From NCBI RefSeq assembly GCF_023015905.1, contig NZ_JALKBD010000032.1:1-50490 (forward strand): a DNA stretch of 50,490 bases. The letters are read 5' to 3'. The notes beneath the pieces are model-generated. The model did no database searches. It worked only from the letters and a program-made list of their open reading frames with translations, and was not told where the DNA came from. How positions within the stretch are numbered: the stretch's first letter is position 1; each line of letters begins with the position of its first letter. Shown in pieces: positions 25,633-33,622 of this stretch. The DNA is from Arenibacter sp. F20364. GTDB lineage: Bacteria > Bacteroidota > Bacteroidia > Flavobacteriales > Flavobacteriaceae. A program made the translations under genes and the position numbers.

Positions 25633-26055
25633 ATGTCTTATGTAGATTTATATAGTACTGGAACGCATAGAAGAAATCTAGCCCATTTTGCTTCCATTGC
25701 TTCTTTGGCCGCGGTTGATGGCGCAATAAACTCGAAGGAAAAGGAATTATTGGACCGTTTCGCCAACAAACTTGATATTACGCAAGCCGAGTATAAAGAG
25801 ATTATGAATTCGGACAATAAATACCCTATAAATCCACCGGCCAGTTCCGAAGAGCGTTTGGAGAGATTATTTGATTTGTTCAGAATTATTTTCGTTGATA
25901 ATGTAATTGACGAGGAAGAGAGAAATCTTATAACCAAATATGCCATTGGCTTGGGATACAGAACTGAAAGTGCTAATTTGATCATTAAAAGATCTATAGA
26001 TATTTTTACGGGGAAAATAGATTTTGAGGACTATTTATACCTATTAAAACACTAG
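25633..26055 (+). CDS. TerB-like (tellurite resistance family) protein
   Basis: A 140-residue helical protein from the ATG at 25633. Two similar acidic motifs, AAVDGAINSKEKELLDRFA and FVDNVIDEEERNLITKYA, are the paired metal-binding helices of TerB-fold proteins. Despite the family name, most members are not tied to tellurite; they are small cytosolic proteins linked to stress responses or membranes. No other ter genes are nearby. A strong terminator shared with the convergent fbp gene follows at 26079. The function is unproven. Confidence 0.82.
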   Translation: MSYVDLYSTGTHRRNLAHFASIASLAAVDGAINSKEKELLDRFANKLDITQAEYKEIMNSDNKYPINPPASSEERLERLFDLFRIIFVDNVIDEEERNLITKYAIGLGYRTESANLIIKRSIDIFTGKIDFEDYLYLLKH

Positions 26056-26078
26056 TATTCCATACTGATATTACTAAG

Positions 26079-26101
26079 AAAAGGAGCTTTTGGCTCCTTT
26101 T
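26079..26101. terminator. bidirectional terminator between TerB-like gene and fbp
   Basis: AAAAGGAGC and GCTCCTTTT form a perfect 9-bp stem with a 5-nt loop, between convergent genes ending at 26055 and 26103. Confidence 0.85.
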
Positions 26102-26102
26102 C

Positions 26103-27110
26103 CTATTTTGCGGCCTTCATAAACTCCTCGGCCTTTTCTACCATTTTTTTACTTCCACAAAAGAAAGGCACCCTTTGGTGCAATTCCGTAGGTATAATAT
26201 CCATAATGGGATCAAACCCGTTACTGGCCTTCCCTTTGGCCTGTTCAGCAATAAAAGCCATAGGATTGCATTCATAAAGCAAGCGCAATTTGCCCTCAGC
26301 TGCAATACTGCTCTTGGGATATAAATAAATTCCGCCCTTAATCATATTTCTATGGAAATCAGAAACCAATGAACCAATATATCTTGAAGTATAGGGCCTA
26401 TCCCCTTCCTCCTTTTGGCAATATTTAATATAATCCTTCACACCTTGGGGGAAATGCACATAATTGCCCTCGTTTACGGAGTATATTTTGCCTGTTTCAG
26501 GAAACTCCATATTGGGATGGGAAAGATAAAAAGTTCCCAGAGCAGGGTTCAGGGTAAATCCGTTTACCCCATCACCAGTGGTATATACCAACATGGTTGA
26601 AGTTCCATAAACAATATAACCGGCCGCTATCTGTGCTCTCCCTGGTTGTAAAAAATCCTTAAGGGCAACAGGGGTCCCAATAGGCGTTACCCTTCTGTAG
26701 ATTGAGAATATGGTCCCTACCGAAACATTCACATCTATATTGGAAGAGCCATCCAAGGGATCTATAAGCACAACGTATTTATTTTGATGTTGGTTATCAC
26801 TACTGTTGATACTTATAAAATCATCCTCTTCCTCAGAGGCGATCCCACAGACTATTTCACGGTTTATTAAAGTCTGAATAAACTTTTCATTGGCCAAAAC
26901 ATCCAATTTCTGTTGGTCCTCACCTTGGATATTGGTATCCCCGACAGCCCCTATAATATCAACCAGTCCCGCTTTATTAACTTCGTGGTTTACTACCTTT
27001 GCCGCTAATCTAATAGCGTTTATAAGTTTAGAAAGTTCCCCTGAGGAATATTGAAAAGACGATTGGTTTTCAATAATAAATTCACCTAGGGTGGTATTTT
27101 TTCTATGCAT
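26103..27110 (-). CDS. fbp: fructose-1,6-bisphosphatase, class 1
   Basis: A 335-residue class I enzyme that removes the 1-phosphate from fructose 1,6-bisphosphate in gluconeogenesis. The metal and catalytic signature [22 protein letters not shown] is complete (about residues 117-138), with the upstream IASEEEDDF loop. The substrate-side GGIYLYPKS and [17 protein letters not shown] segments also match. The length is normal. It is divergent from a GNAT-lysC operon; a -7-like box (GATATTTG on the minus strand, one mismatch) with TTG 18 bp upstream lies in the gap. Confidence 0.96.
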   Translation of the reverse strand: MHRKNTTLGEFIIENQSSFQYSSGELSKLINAIRLAAKVVNHEVNKAGLVDIIGAVGDTNIQGEDQQKLDVLANEKFIQTLINREIVCGIASEEEDDFISINSSDNQHQNKYVVLIDPLDGSSNIDVNVSVGTIFSIYRRVTPIGTPVALKDFLQPGRAQIAAGYIVYGTSTMLVYTTGDGVNGFTLNPALGTFYLSHPNMEFPETGKIYSVNEGNYVHFPQGVKDYIKYCQKEEGDRPYTSRYIGSLVSDFHRNMIKGGIYLYPKSSIAAEGKLRLLYECNPMAFIAEQAKGKASNGFDPIMDIIPTELHQRVPFFCGSKKMVEKAEEFMKAAK

Positions 27111-27196
27111 TTAAGAAGCTTTGTTTATTTGAGCACAAATATCGGTTAATTTGTGAAACTACAACGTTTTCGTAAAATATTGATTTTTTAAATTTA

Positions 27197-27204
27197 TAAC
27201 TTTG
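27197..27204 (+). promoter_or_regulatory. -7 element of GNAT-lysC operon
   Basis: TAACTTTG matches TAnnTTTG and lies 19 bp before the GNAT start codon. The nearest TTG is only 14 bp upstream, shorter than usual. Confidence 0.45.
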
Positions 27205-27223
27205 TGTTTTATTTGTAACAATT

Positions 27224-27703
27224 ATGAAGTACAGTATTCGAGATGCCGAAGCCAAGGACATGGCCCAGGTGCATAGATTGATTAAAGAGTTGGCCGTTTT
27301 CGAAAAAGAAGAAAACGCTGTAGAGGTTACAGTCGAAGATTTAAAAAGGGATGGCTTTGGTCCGCAAAAATTATTTCATTGCTATGTAGCGGAAGCCAAT
27401 GGGGATATCGTAGGGATGGCCCTCTTGTACCCCAGATACTCTACTTGGAAGGGTCCAATTATACATCTGGAAGATTTGATCGTTACAGAGGCTGTGAGAG
27501 GCAGTGGACTTGGTGCGGCTTTGTTGACAAAGGTCGTGGAACACGGATACCAACTTGGTGTGAGACGAATTAACTGGGAAGTCTTGGACTGGAACGATCC
27601 GGCCATTGCATTTTATGAAAGTAGAGGTGCCAAAGTATTACGGGATTGGAATGTTGTCCATTTGGACGAAAAAGGAATTAAAACATTTTTAAATAAGTTA
27701 TGA
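27224..27703 (+). CDS. GNAT family N-acetyltransferase (diamine-acetyltransferase-like)
   Basis: A 159-residue GNAT enzyme. The acetyl-CoA loop is VRGSGLGAALL (about residues 89-99), preceded by the strand IIHLEDLIVTEA. The N-terminus SIRDAEAKDMAQVHRLIKELAVFEK and the C-terminal NWEVLDWNDPAIAFYESRGAKVLRDWNVVHLD resemble spermidine/spermine and thialysine acetyltransferases. It overlaps the aspartate kinase start by 4 bp (ATGA), a strong sign of co-translation, and shares its promoter. The pairing suggests an amine or amino-acid-related substrate, but this is inference. Confidence 0.88.
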   Translation: MKYSIRDAEAKDMAQVHRLIKELAVFEKEENAVEVTVEDLKRDGFGPQKLFHCYVAEANGDIVGMALLYPRYSTWKGPIIHLEDLIVTEAVRGSGLGAALLTKVVEHGYQLGVRRINWEVLDWNDPAIAFYESRGAKVLRDWNVVHLDEKGIKTFLNKL

Positions 27704-28950
27704 GGGTTTTTAAATTTGGTGGAGCATCGGTAAAAGATGCAAGTAGCGTAAAAAACGTAGTTAAGGTGCTACAGGAAGTTGGTCATGAAAACACCCTCTT
27801 AGTAGTATCGGCTATGGGAAAGACAACCAATGCCATGGAAGATATTGTAAATGCCTATTTCAAGGACAAATCGTTATTATCGGCGGCGGTACATGAAGTT
27901 ATTCAGTACCATGATACTATTATGCATGACTTATTTTCCAATGACAAACACCCGGTTTTTGCCAAAGTCAAAACTCTTTTTGATGAAGTACAGGGTTTTT
28001 TGGTCTGGAACAAATCTCCCAAATATGGTTTTATCTATGATCAGGTGGTAGGTTATGGAGAATTGGTTTCTACCACTATTCTCAGTGCCTATTTAAATGA
28101 AATTGGAATAGCCAATCAATGGTTGGACGTGAGGTCCTTGATCAAAACCAATGAGGATTATCGCGATGCCAAAGTAAATTGGAAGAAGACACAAATTAAC
28201 GTTTCCGAAAATGTAGACAAGCGTAAACTAAATATTACGCAGGGCTTTTTAGGAAGTGATGACAACAATTTTACCACTACTTTGGGTAGGGAAGGCTCTG
28301 ACTACACCGCTGCCATTTTAGCCTATTGCTTAAATGCCACAGAGGTGACAATATGGAAGGATGTTCCCGGGGTTTTGAATGCTGATCCCAGATATTTTGA
28401 AAAAACCGAATTGTTGAACAAGATCTCCTATCGCGAAGCTATTGAACTTGCCTTTTATGGGGCTTCGGTAATTCACCCAAAAACGCTGCAACCACTTCAG
28501 AGAAAAGAGATACCCTTGCATGTTAAGTCTTTCATCAATCCCAAGGATAAAGGCACAACGGTCGGGAAAGGCATCGGGATAGAACCTAAGGTTCCCTGTT
28601 TTATTGTAAAAAAGAACCAAGTGCTAATGAAACTTTCCTCTCTGGATTTTTCGTTCATTGTGGAAGATAGTATCAGCGAACTTTTTAAATTATTGCACGA
28701 TCATCAGATGAAAGTAGATCTGATCCAAAATTCCGCCATTAGTTTTTCTGTATGCGTGGATAATAAATTTGGCAAATTGGAAGAGCTCTTGAACATGCTT
28801 AAAAGTAGGTTTAAGGTAGTGCATCATGAGGGTGTTTCCCTATACACCATTAGACATTTTGACACCGAAGCTATAACAAGCCTTCAAAATGGCAAGGAAA
28901 TCCTGCTTGAACAACGCGGGAAGGAAACAGTACAATTGGTGGTACAATAG
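27700..28950 (+). CDS. lysC: aspartate kinase (monofunctional)
   Basis: A 416-residue aspartokinase, the first enzyme of the lysine, threonine and methionine branch. The N-terminal signature VFKFGGASVKDASSV binds ATP and aspartate, GREGSDYTAAILAYCL follows at about residues 195-210, and VTIWKDVPGVLNADPR precedes the C-terminal regulatory half (FSFIVEDSISELFKLLHDHQM), which has ACT-like character. No homoserine dehydrogenase domain is attached. The start overlaps the GNAT stop. The C-terminal half is weakly conserved, so feedback properties cannot be judged. Length is slightly below that of two-ACT enzymes. Confidence 0.93.
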   Translation: MRVFKFGGASVKDASSVKNVVKVLQEVGHENTLLVVSAMGKTTNAMEDIVNAYFKDKSLLSAAVHEVIQYHDTIMHDLFSNDKHPVFAKVKTLFDEVQGFLVWNKSPKYGFIYDQVVGYGELVSTTILSAYLNEIGIANQWLDVRSLIKTNEDYRDAKVNWKKTQINVSENVDKRKLNITQGFLGSDDNNFTTTLGREGSDYTAAILAYCLNATEVTIWKDVPGVLNADPRYFEKTELLNKISYREAIELAFYGASVIHPKTLQPLQRKEIPLHVKSFINPKDKGTTVGKGIGIEPKVPCFIVKKNQVLMKLSSLDFSFIVEDSISELFKLLHDHQMKVDLIQNSAISFSVCVDNKFGKLEELLNMLKSRFKVVHHEGVSLYTIRHFDTEAITSLQNGKEILLEQRGKETVQLVVQ

Positions 28951-29036
28951 GGCAATGAAATAATTTGTTGGAAAGTTTAAATAAGGTTTGCTGTAGCGAT
29001 TTTCCTATCTTAGCACTTACCAAATTACACTAAGGC

Positions 29037-30860
29037 ATGGGTTTAGTTACCGCAAAGGAAGTAGCCAAGGCTATTAACCTGGATAAATACGGCTTTCTGG
29101 GAACGTTTATTGGATGGGGGCTTATGAAAGTAACCAAAATTTCCAGTATTAACCGTTTTTACAACAAACACAAGCATTTGGACGGGCTTGCCTTTTTGGA
29201 TGCTATATTGGCCCATTATGAAATTAAATTCGAAATTCCCGAGGAAGATTTTAAACGCCTGCCAAAACAAGGTTGCTACATCACCATTTCCAATCATCCA
29301 CTTGGAGGTATAGATGGAGTACTCCTTTTAAAATTACTTCTAAACCATAGGTCCGATTTTAAGATTATCGCCAACTTCTTATTGAACAGGATAGAACCTA
29401 TGTCTCCTTATATTTTACCAGTAAACCCTTTTGAGACCCATAAGGACGCCAAGAGCAGTATTTCCGGATTCAAGAATGCCATGAAGCATTTGCAGGACGG
29501 ACATCCCCTAGGCATTTTTCCCGCAGGCGAGGTGTCTACTTATAGGGATGGAAAGCTCATTGTGGATCGGCCATGGGAAGAAGCCGCCCTCAAACTGATA
29601 CGACGGGCAGAGGTACCGGTGGTCCCCATCTATTTTCACGCCAAGAACAGTAGGCTTTTTTATCGCCTATCCAAGATAAGTGATGTCTTCCGTACGGCCA
29701 AATTACCTTCTGAAGTAACCACACAAAAGAACAGGATTATAAAAGTACGTATTGGGCAACCTATTTCCGTGCAGACGCAAAACGAACAGGAGAATCTGGC
29801 CGAATTTGCGGATCTTTTACGCCGAAAGACCTATATGCTTTCCAATGCCTATGAAAAGGAAAGGTTATTGGACCAGATTCCTACAAGCCTAAAAATACCG
29901 AAGGCACCAAGAAAAATAGCCACGGCAGTGCGCACCGAGGTAATACAGGAAGAAATTGAACGTTTAAGGGAAAAAGACTGCAGGCTTTTACAAAGCAAAA
30001 ACTACGAGGTCTTTTTGGCCAAGGCAATGGACATGCCGTTTATTCTGAAGGAAATAGGGAGGCAACGCGAAGTCACCTTTAGGGCTATAGGAGAGGGCAC
30101 CAATAACGCCATAGATCTGGATAAATTTGATGATTATTACCGCCACCTCTTCCTTTGGGACGATGAGGAAAAAGTAATCGTGGGCGCATATCGCATGGGC
30201 ATGGGCTCGGAGATATTTGAGGAATTCGGCATTGATGGCTTTTATTTACAGGACCTTTTCCGGTTTGAACCAGAGCTCTATGCCATGATGCAGTCGTCCA
30301 TAGAAATGGGCAGGGCCTACATTATTAAGGAATATCAACAAAAACCAATGCCGTTGTTCCTTTTATGGAAGGGCATTGTGCACACGACTTTGCGATTCCC
30401 GGACCACAAATATTTAATAGGAGGGGTTAGTATTAGCAATCAGTTTTCCAACTTTTCCAAATCCCTGATGATAGAGTTTATGAAAAGTAATTATTGGGAC
30501 CCCTATGTGGCGCAATACATTAGGCCCAAGAAGGAATTTAAGGTTAAACTTAAGGATGCCGACAAGGAGTTCATTTTTGATGAAACCGAAGCCGACCTTA
30601 ACAAGTTCGACAGGCTTATCGAAGAAGTGGAGCCAGGAAGTTTAAGGCTACCTGTCCTGATCAAAAAATACATTAAACAGAATGCGAAAGTAGTGGCCTT
30701 TAATGTAGATCCCCTATTCAATAACTCGGTAGATGGCTTAATGTATATAAAAATTGCGGATTTACCTGAAAGTACGGTAAAACCAGTAATGGAGGAGTTT
30801 CAGGCTGAATTGGAACGAAAGTTGGCCGAGGGCCAACACGATGACGGCGCTCCAATTTAG
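29037..30860 (+). CDS. olsF: bifunctional acyltransferase (OlsF-like, amino-acid lipid synthesis)
   Basis: A 607-residue fusion. The N-terminal half is a PlsC-type O-acyltransferase: SNHPLGGIDG (about residues 86-95) holds the HD motif, here with five residues between H and D instead of the usual four, and FPAGEVSTY is the second block. The C-terminal half (about 330-560) is an OlsB/GNAT-like N-acyltransferase (EVFLAKAMDMPFILKEIGRQREVTFRAIGEG; LQDLFRF; SIEMGRAYI). OlsF-type fusions make ornithine lipids and related Bacteroidota amino-acid lipids by N- then O-acylation. Which amino acid is used here is not visible. It ends 41 bp before a convergent gene. Confidence 0.85.
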   Translation: MGLVTAKEVAKAINLDKYGFLGTFIGWGLMKVTKISSINRFYNKHKHLDGLAFLDAILAHYEIKFEIPEEDFKRLPKQGCYITISNHPLGGIDGVLLLKLLLNHRSDFKIIANFLLNRIEPMSPYILPVNPFETHKDAKSSISGFKNAMKHLQDGHPLGIFPAGEVSTYRDGKLIVDRPWEEAALKLIRRAEVPVVPIYFHAKNSRLFYRLSKISDVFRTAKLPSEVTTQKNRIIKVRIGQPISVQTQNEQENLAEFADLLRRKTYMLSNAYEKERLLDQIPTSLKIPKAPRKIATAVRTEVIQEEIERLREKDCRLLQSKNYEVFLAKAMDMPFILKEIGRQREVTFRAIGEGTNNAIDLDKFDDYYRHLFLWDDEEKVIVGAYRMGMGSEIFEEFGIDGFYLQDLFRFEPELYAMMQSSIEMGRAYIIKEYQQKPMPLFLLWKGIVHTTLRFPDHKYLIGGVSISNQFSNFSKSLMIEFMKSNYWDPYVAQYIRPKKEFKVKLKDADKEFIFDETEADLNKFDRLIEEVEPGSLRLPVLIKKYIKQNAKVVAFNVDPLFNNSVDGLMYIKIADLPESTVKPVMEEFQAELERKLAEGQHDDGAPI

Positions 30861-30901
30861 AAATTGGCCCTTAAAGCTGTCCTAAATCGGCCAAAGATGG
30901 A

Positions 30902-31393
30902 CTAATCCATGCCCACCACCGCACTTCTCCTTTCAAACAGCAGATTATCTTTCCAGACATTATCACGTTTGCCTACGCGCTCCCTTTTGCCAATAAAACG
31001 GAACCCCTTTTTTAGATGTAATTCCACACTTCCCTTATTTTCAGGAAATATTCCCGATTGCAGCGTCCACAAACCTGCTTTTTCACTCTCCTCAATTAAC
31101 TGCTGCATCAGCATTTTTCCCACGCCCTGACCCCTATTGCCCTGACCTATATAAACACTGACCTCCGCCACACCTCCGTAAACACATCTGCTGGAAACCG
31201 GGGAAAGTGCCGCCCATCCTACAATACTATCCCCAACAATGGCCACCAATCTTCCTACTTGAAGATGTGCGGCATCCCAAACTTCAAACGAGGGTACTTC
31301 CTTCTCAAAGGTAGCAAAACCGGTATCCATGCCCTGCTGATAAATTTCGGCTACCCTTGGCCAGTCGCTATTTTTCATTCTCCGAATCTCCAT
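30902..31393 (-). CDS. GNAT family N-acetyltransferase (phosphinothricin acetyltransferase-like)
   Basis: A 163-residue GNAT protein. EIRRMKNSDWPRVAEIYQQGMDTGFATFE is the typical N-terminus of the PAT/MnaT group. The cofactor loop is GNRGQGVGKMLMQQLI (about residues 84-99) after VAEVSVYIG, and the closing segment is NKGSVELHLKKGFRFIGKRERVG. Relatives acetylate methionine sulfoximine, methionine sulfone or phosphinothricin analogues; here it is probably a general amino-acid analogue detoxifier. A -7-like TAAATTTG (minus strand, 31442-31449) lies upstream. It is a single gene convergent with the olsF-like gene. Confidence 0.85.
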   Translation of the reverse strand: MEIRRMKNSDWPRVAEIYQQGMDTGFATFEKEVPSFEVWDAAHLQVGRLVAIVGDSIVGWAALSPVSSRCVYGGVAEVSVYIGQGNRGQGVGKMLMQQLIEESEKAGLWTLQSGIFPENKGSVELHLKKGFRFIGKRERVGKRDNVWKDNLLFERRSAVVGMD

Positions 31394-31482
31394 AAATAAG
31401 CTTTTAACAACAAACTTCTTATCGTAAAACTATCCAAATTTCAAATTTATTTAATCGCAATATTACGATAAATATAGATAAA

Positions 31483-31513
31483 AATAAAGTCGGACATCAT
31501 ATCCAACTTTATT
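31483..31513 (-). terminator. terminator of TM2 gene
   Basis: AATAAAGTCGGA and TCCAACTTTATT pair at all but one position around a 7-nt loop. It lies 7 bp past the TM2 gene stop codon. Confidence 0.75.
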
Positions 31514-31519
31514 GTATTA

Positions 31520-31972
31520 TTAGAACCAAGGCTTTTTACCCACCTGATAGGTGTTATAGAATTCTTCATCTGATTTTGTCAGGTACATTATACCTTCAAT
31601 TAAACCAACTATGGAAACCAACATGGTGGGTATTCCACAAAGAAACCAGCCAAGTACACCTACGGCAGCCATAATGATTCCCTCTTTTTGATATCCCAAA
31701 ATAAACTTATGTACCCCTAACCATCCAAATAGAATTGCCAAGATTCCTGCTAATAATTTTTTATTATCCCCTCCTGCATTGGCCAAGCCTTCTTTAAATT
31801 CGTCGGCCGTTTTTTTGGCTTCCTCTTTAAAATCTTTGGCAGCTTCCTTAGTATCTTCCGCAAATTCCTCTGCAGATTCTTTAGCATCCTTTGCAAACTC
31901 CTTGGCCGATTCCTTAGCTCCTTTTGCGGCGTCTTTTGCTTTATCTCCTAAATCTTTATTTTCTTCTGACAT
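31520..31972 (-). CDS. TM2 domain protein with LEA-like N-terminal repeats
   Basis: A 150-residue membrane protein. Residues 1-70 are made of repeating Ala/Lys/Glu/Asp helical units (KDAAKGAKESAKEFAKDAKE and variants), much like group 3 LEA or apolipoprotein-type 11-mers. A TM2 domain follows: KLLAGILAILFGWLGVHKFILGY, then two membrane helices with the IPTMLVSIVGLIEGIMYL segment. The tail is short (VGKKPWF). The amphipathic repeat may lie along the membrane or protect it under stress; that is inference. It is a single gene with its own terminator. Confidence 0.85.
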   Translation of the reverse strand: MSEENKDLGDKAKDAAKGAKESAKEFAKDAKESAEEFAEDTKEAAKDFKEEAKKTADEFKEGLANAGGDNKKLLAGILAILFGWLGVHKFILGYQKEGIIMAAVGVLGWFLCGIPTMLVSIVGLIEGIMYLTKSDEEFYNTYQVGKKPWF

Positions 31973-32025
31973 GGTTGATTTTTAGTTGATTAATAATAGT
32001 ACTAAATGTAATAATTATTTTCTAA

Positions 32026-32412
32026 TCAAAGAAACGCCTTGTCATTGGGTTCCCACAATTCCAATTTATTGCCATCAGGGTCCAATATCCAGCCAAATTA
32101 ACCGTAATTGTATTCCTAAATATCACCCACTACGGCTACCCCTTCTTCCTTTAAAATCCTAAGTAATTCGACTAAATTTTCTACTCGGAAGTTCATCACA
32201 AAAGTACATTTTCTAGGTTGAAAGTAAGTTGTATCTTCTTTCATCGGGCTCCACTGGGTGGAACAATCCTTGCCTTCCTTTTCCTTCCACCAAAAGGTAC
32301 AACCCTATTGATCGGTATTGAGTCCAAGATGTTTGCTGTACCATTGTTTGATCCTATTGGGGTCTTTTGTTTTAAAGAAAAATCCACCCAAGCCCGTAAC
32401 TCTATTTTGCAT
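32026..32412 (-). pseudogene. VOC (glyoxalase-fold) protein gene with three in-frame stops
   Basis: The minus-strand frame from the ATG at 32412 to the TGA at 32026 is 128 codons long. It reads as a VOC protein: VTGLGGFFFKTKDPNRIKQW at the start and GWILDPDGNKLELWEPND at the end. It contains TAG at 32305-32307, TAG at 32116-32118 and TAA at 32098-32100, but no frameshift. The likely ancestral codons are Tyr, Glu and Lys. It is either a recent pseudogene or, less likely, decoded by readthrough. An intact but different VOC gene lies at 39587. Confidence 0.88.
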
Positions 32413-32510
32413 GACCATCTAATTTTGAAGTCTAGAATGTACAACAAGTGCCCCAATAAGGTACAATCCAATATGATTTTAAGGATTAAATACCGGTCCT
32501 TATCACTTGC

Positions 32511-33449
32511 TTAACAGAATTTTTCCCTGATCTTATCTACAACGGTCTGAGCCAATTTTATTTTGCTTTCCACGGTCCAACCGGCCACGTGGGGAGTAAG
32601 CAATACATTCTCCGCATTGATCAAATAGGTAAAGGCTTCTGGAAGTTTTGGCTCGCTAAACATATCTTCGAAGGATTTCTTCTCATATTCAAGCACATCC
32701 AATCCCGCTCCAAGCACCTTGCCTTCTTTCATGGCAGCAACTAGATCCTCCGTAACCACACATTTCCCCCTTGCGGTATTTATCAGCCAAATCGGATTCT
32801 TGAAATCTTCCAGGAATTCCGAATTGATCATATTGATAGTAGCACCAGTTTGTGGTACATGAAGACTAAGTATTTCCGCCTTTTGTTTTAATTCCATAAT
32901 CCCCACTTGCCTGGCATTTTCATCATCTACACCGCCAACAATGTCATAACAAATTACTTCCACATCAAAACCCTTTAGTTTTTTGGCAAAGGCCTTTCCC
33001 ATATTGCCATAACCAATAATCCCGACCGTTCTACCATCCAATTCAAGGCCACGGTTACCTTCCCGGTCCCATTGACCATTCCGCACTTCTTTGTCTGCCT
33101 TGTTCAATTTATTGAAGAGAGATAATAACATTCCCAAGGTGTGTTCCCCAACAGCATTTCTATTACCTTCCGGTGCAGCCGCAAGAAAGATACCCAGCCT
33201 TTTGGCGTGTTGGGTGTCTATATTTTCCAATCCTGCACCCAAACGCCCAATAAACTTTAGGTTGCTTGCCTTATCCAAAAACGCCTCGTCCAAAGTGAAC
33301 CTGCTTCTGATGATAATTCCATCATATTGATCTATTTTCTTTTCAATCTGCTCTTTGGAGGAAGTATAATCTTCATCATTTTGAAACCCCAAGGCGTTAA
33401 ATTGCTCAATAATCAAGGGGTGGTTTACATCTAAATGGAGAACTTTCAT
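32511..33449 (-). CDS. D-2-hydroxyacid dehydrogenase (phosphoglycerate dehydrogenase-like)
   Basis: A 312-residue NAD-dependent enzyme of the D-isomer-specific family. The substrate domain carries GRLGAGLENIDTQHAKRLGI. The Rossmann loop is VGIIGYGNMGKAFAKKL (about residues 142-158). The catalytic Arg is in INTARGKCV and the catalytic His in NVLLTPHVAGWT (about 289-300). There is no C-terminal ACT domain, so it is a short PGDH-like enzyme; glycerate, hydroxypyruvate or related substrates are possible. A good promoter (TTG-N23-TATCTTTG) precedes it. It follows mgtE at the end of the serS-mgtE cluster. Confidence 0.87.
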   Translation of the reverse strand: MKVLHLDVNHPLIIEQFNALGFQNDEDYTSSKEQIEKKIDQYDGIIIRSRFTLDEAFLDKASNLKFIGRLGAGLENIDTQHAKRLGIFLAAAPEGNRNAVGEHTLGMLLSLFNKLNKADKEVRNGQWDREGNRGLELDGRTVGIIGYGNMGKAFAKKLKGFDVEVICYDIVGGVDDENARQVGIMELKQKAEILSLHVPQTGATINMINSEFLEDFKNPIWLINTARGKCVVTEDLVAAMKEGKVLGAGLDVLEYEKKSFEDMFSEPKLPEAFTYLINAENVLLTPHVAGWTVESKIKLAQTVVDKIREKFC

Positions 33450-33466
33450 AAAATAATGTTATTCGG

Positions 33467-33500
33467 CAAAGATACAAGACCGTTGGGCTACTGGAAACAA
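33467..33500 (-). promoter_or_regulatory. promoter of hydroxyacid dehydrogenase gene
   Basis: On the minus strand, TTG (33498-33500) and TATCTTTG (33467-33474) are 23 bp apart. The ATG follows 17 bp downstream. Confidence 0.6.
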
Positions 33501-33552
33501 GAACCAGGACTATTTTTCGATATTTTCAAAGGAATTTCAAGACCTACTTGCA

Positions 33553-33622
33553 CTAGGGATTGCAGCTAGCTACCATGTAGCGCGGAAAGCCCGCCGCCGC
33601 CGAAGGAGGCGGAGTGCCCTAG
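33553..33622. repeat. GC-rich palindromic unit with inverted CTAGGG ends
   Basis: A 70-bp unit bounded by CTAGGG (33553-33558) and CCCTAG (33617-33622). Its centre is strikingly GC-rich for this genome and can fold (CCGCC/GGCGG). The right end supplies the TAG stop codon of mgtE. It resembles a REP-type intergenic repeat, although no second copy is in the window. Confidence 0.5.
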
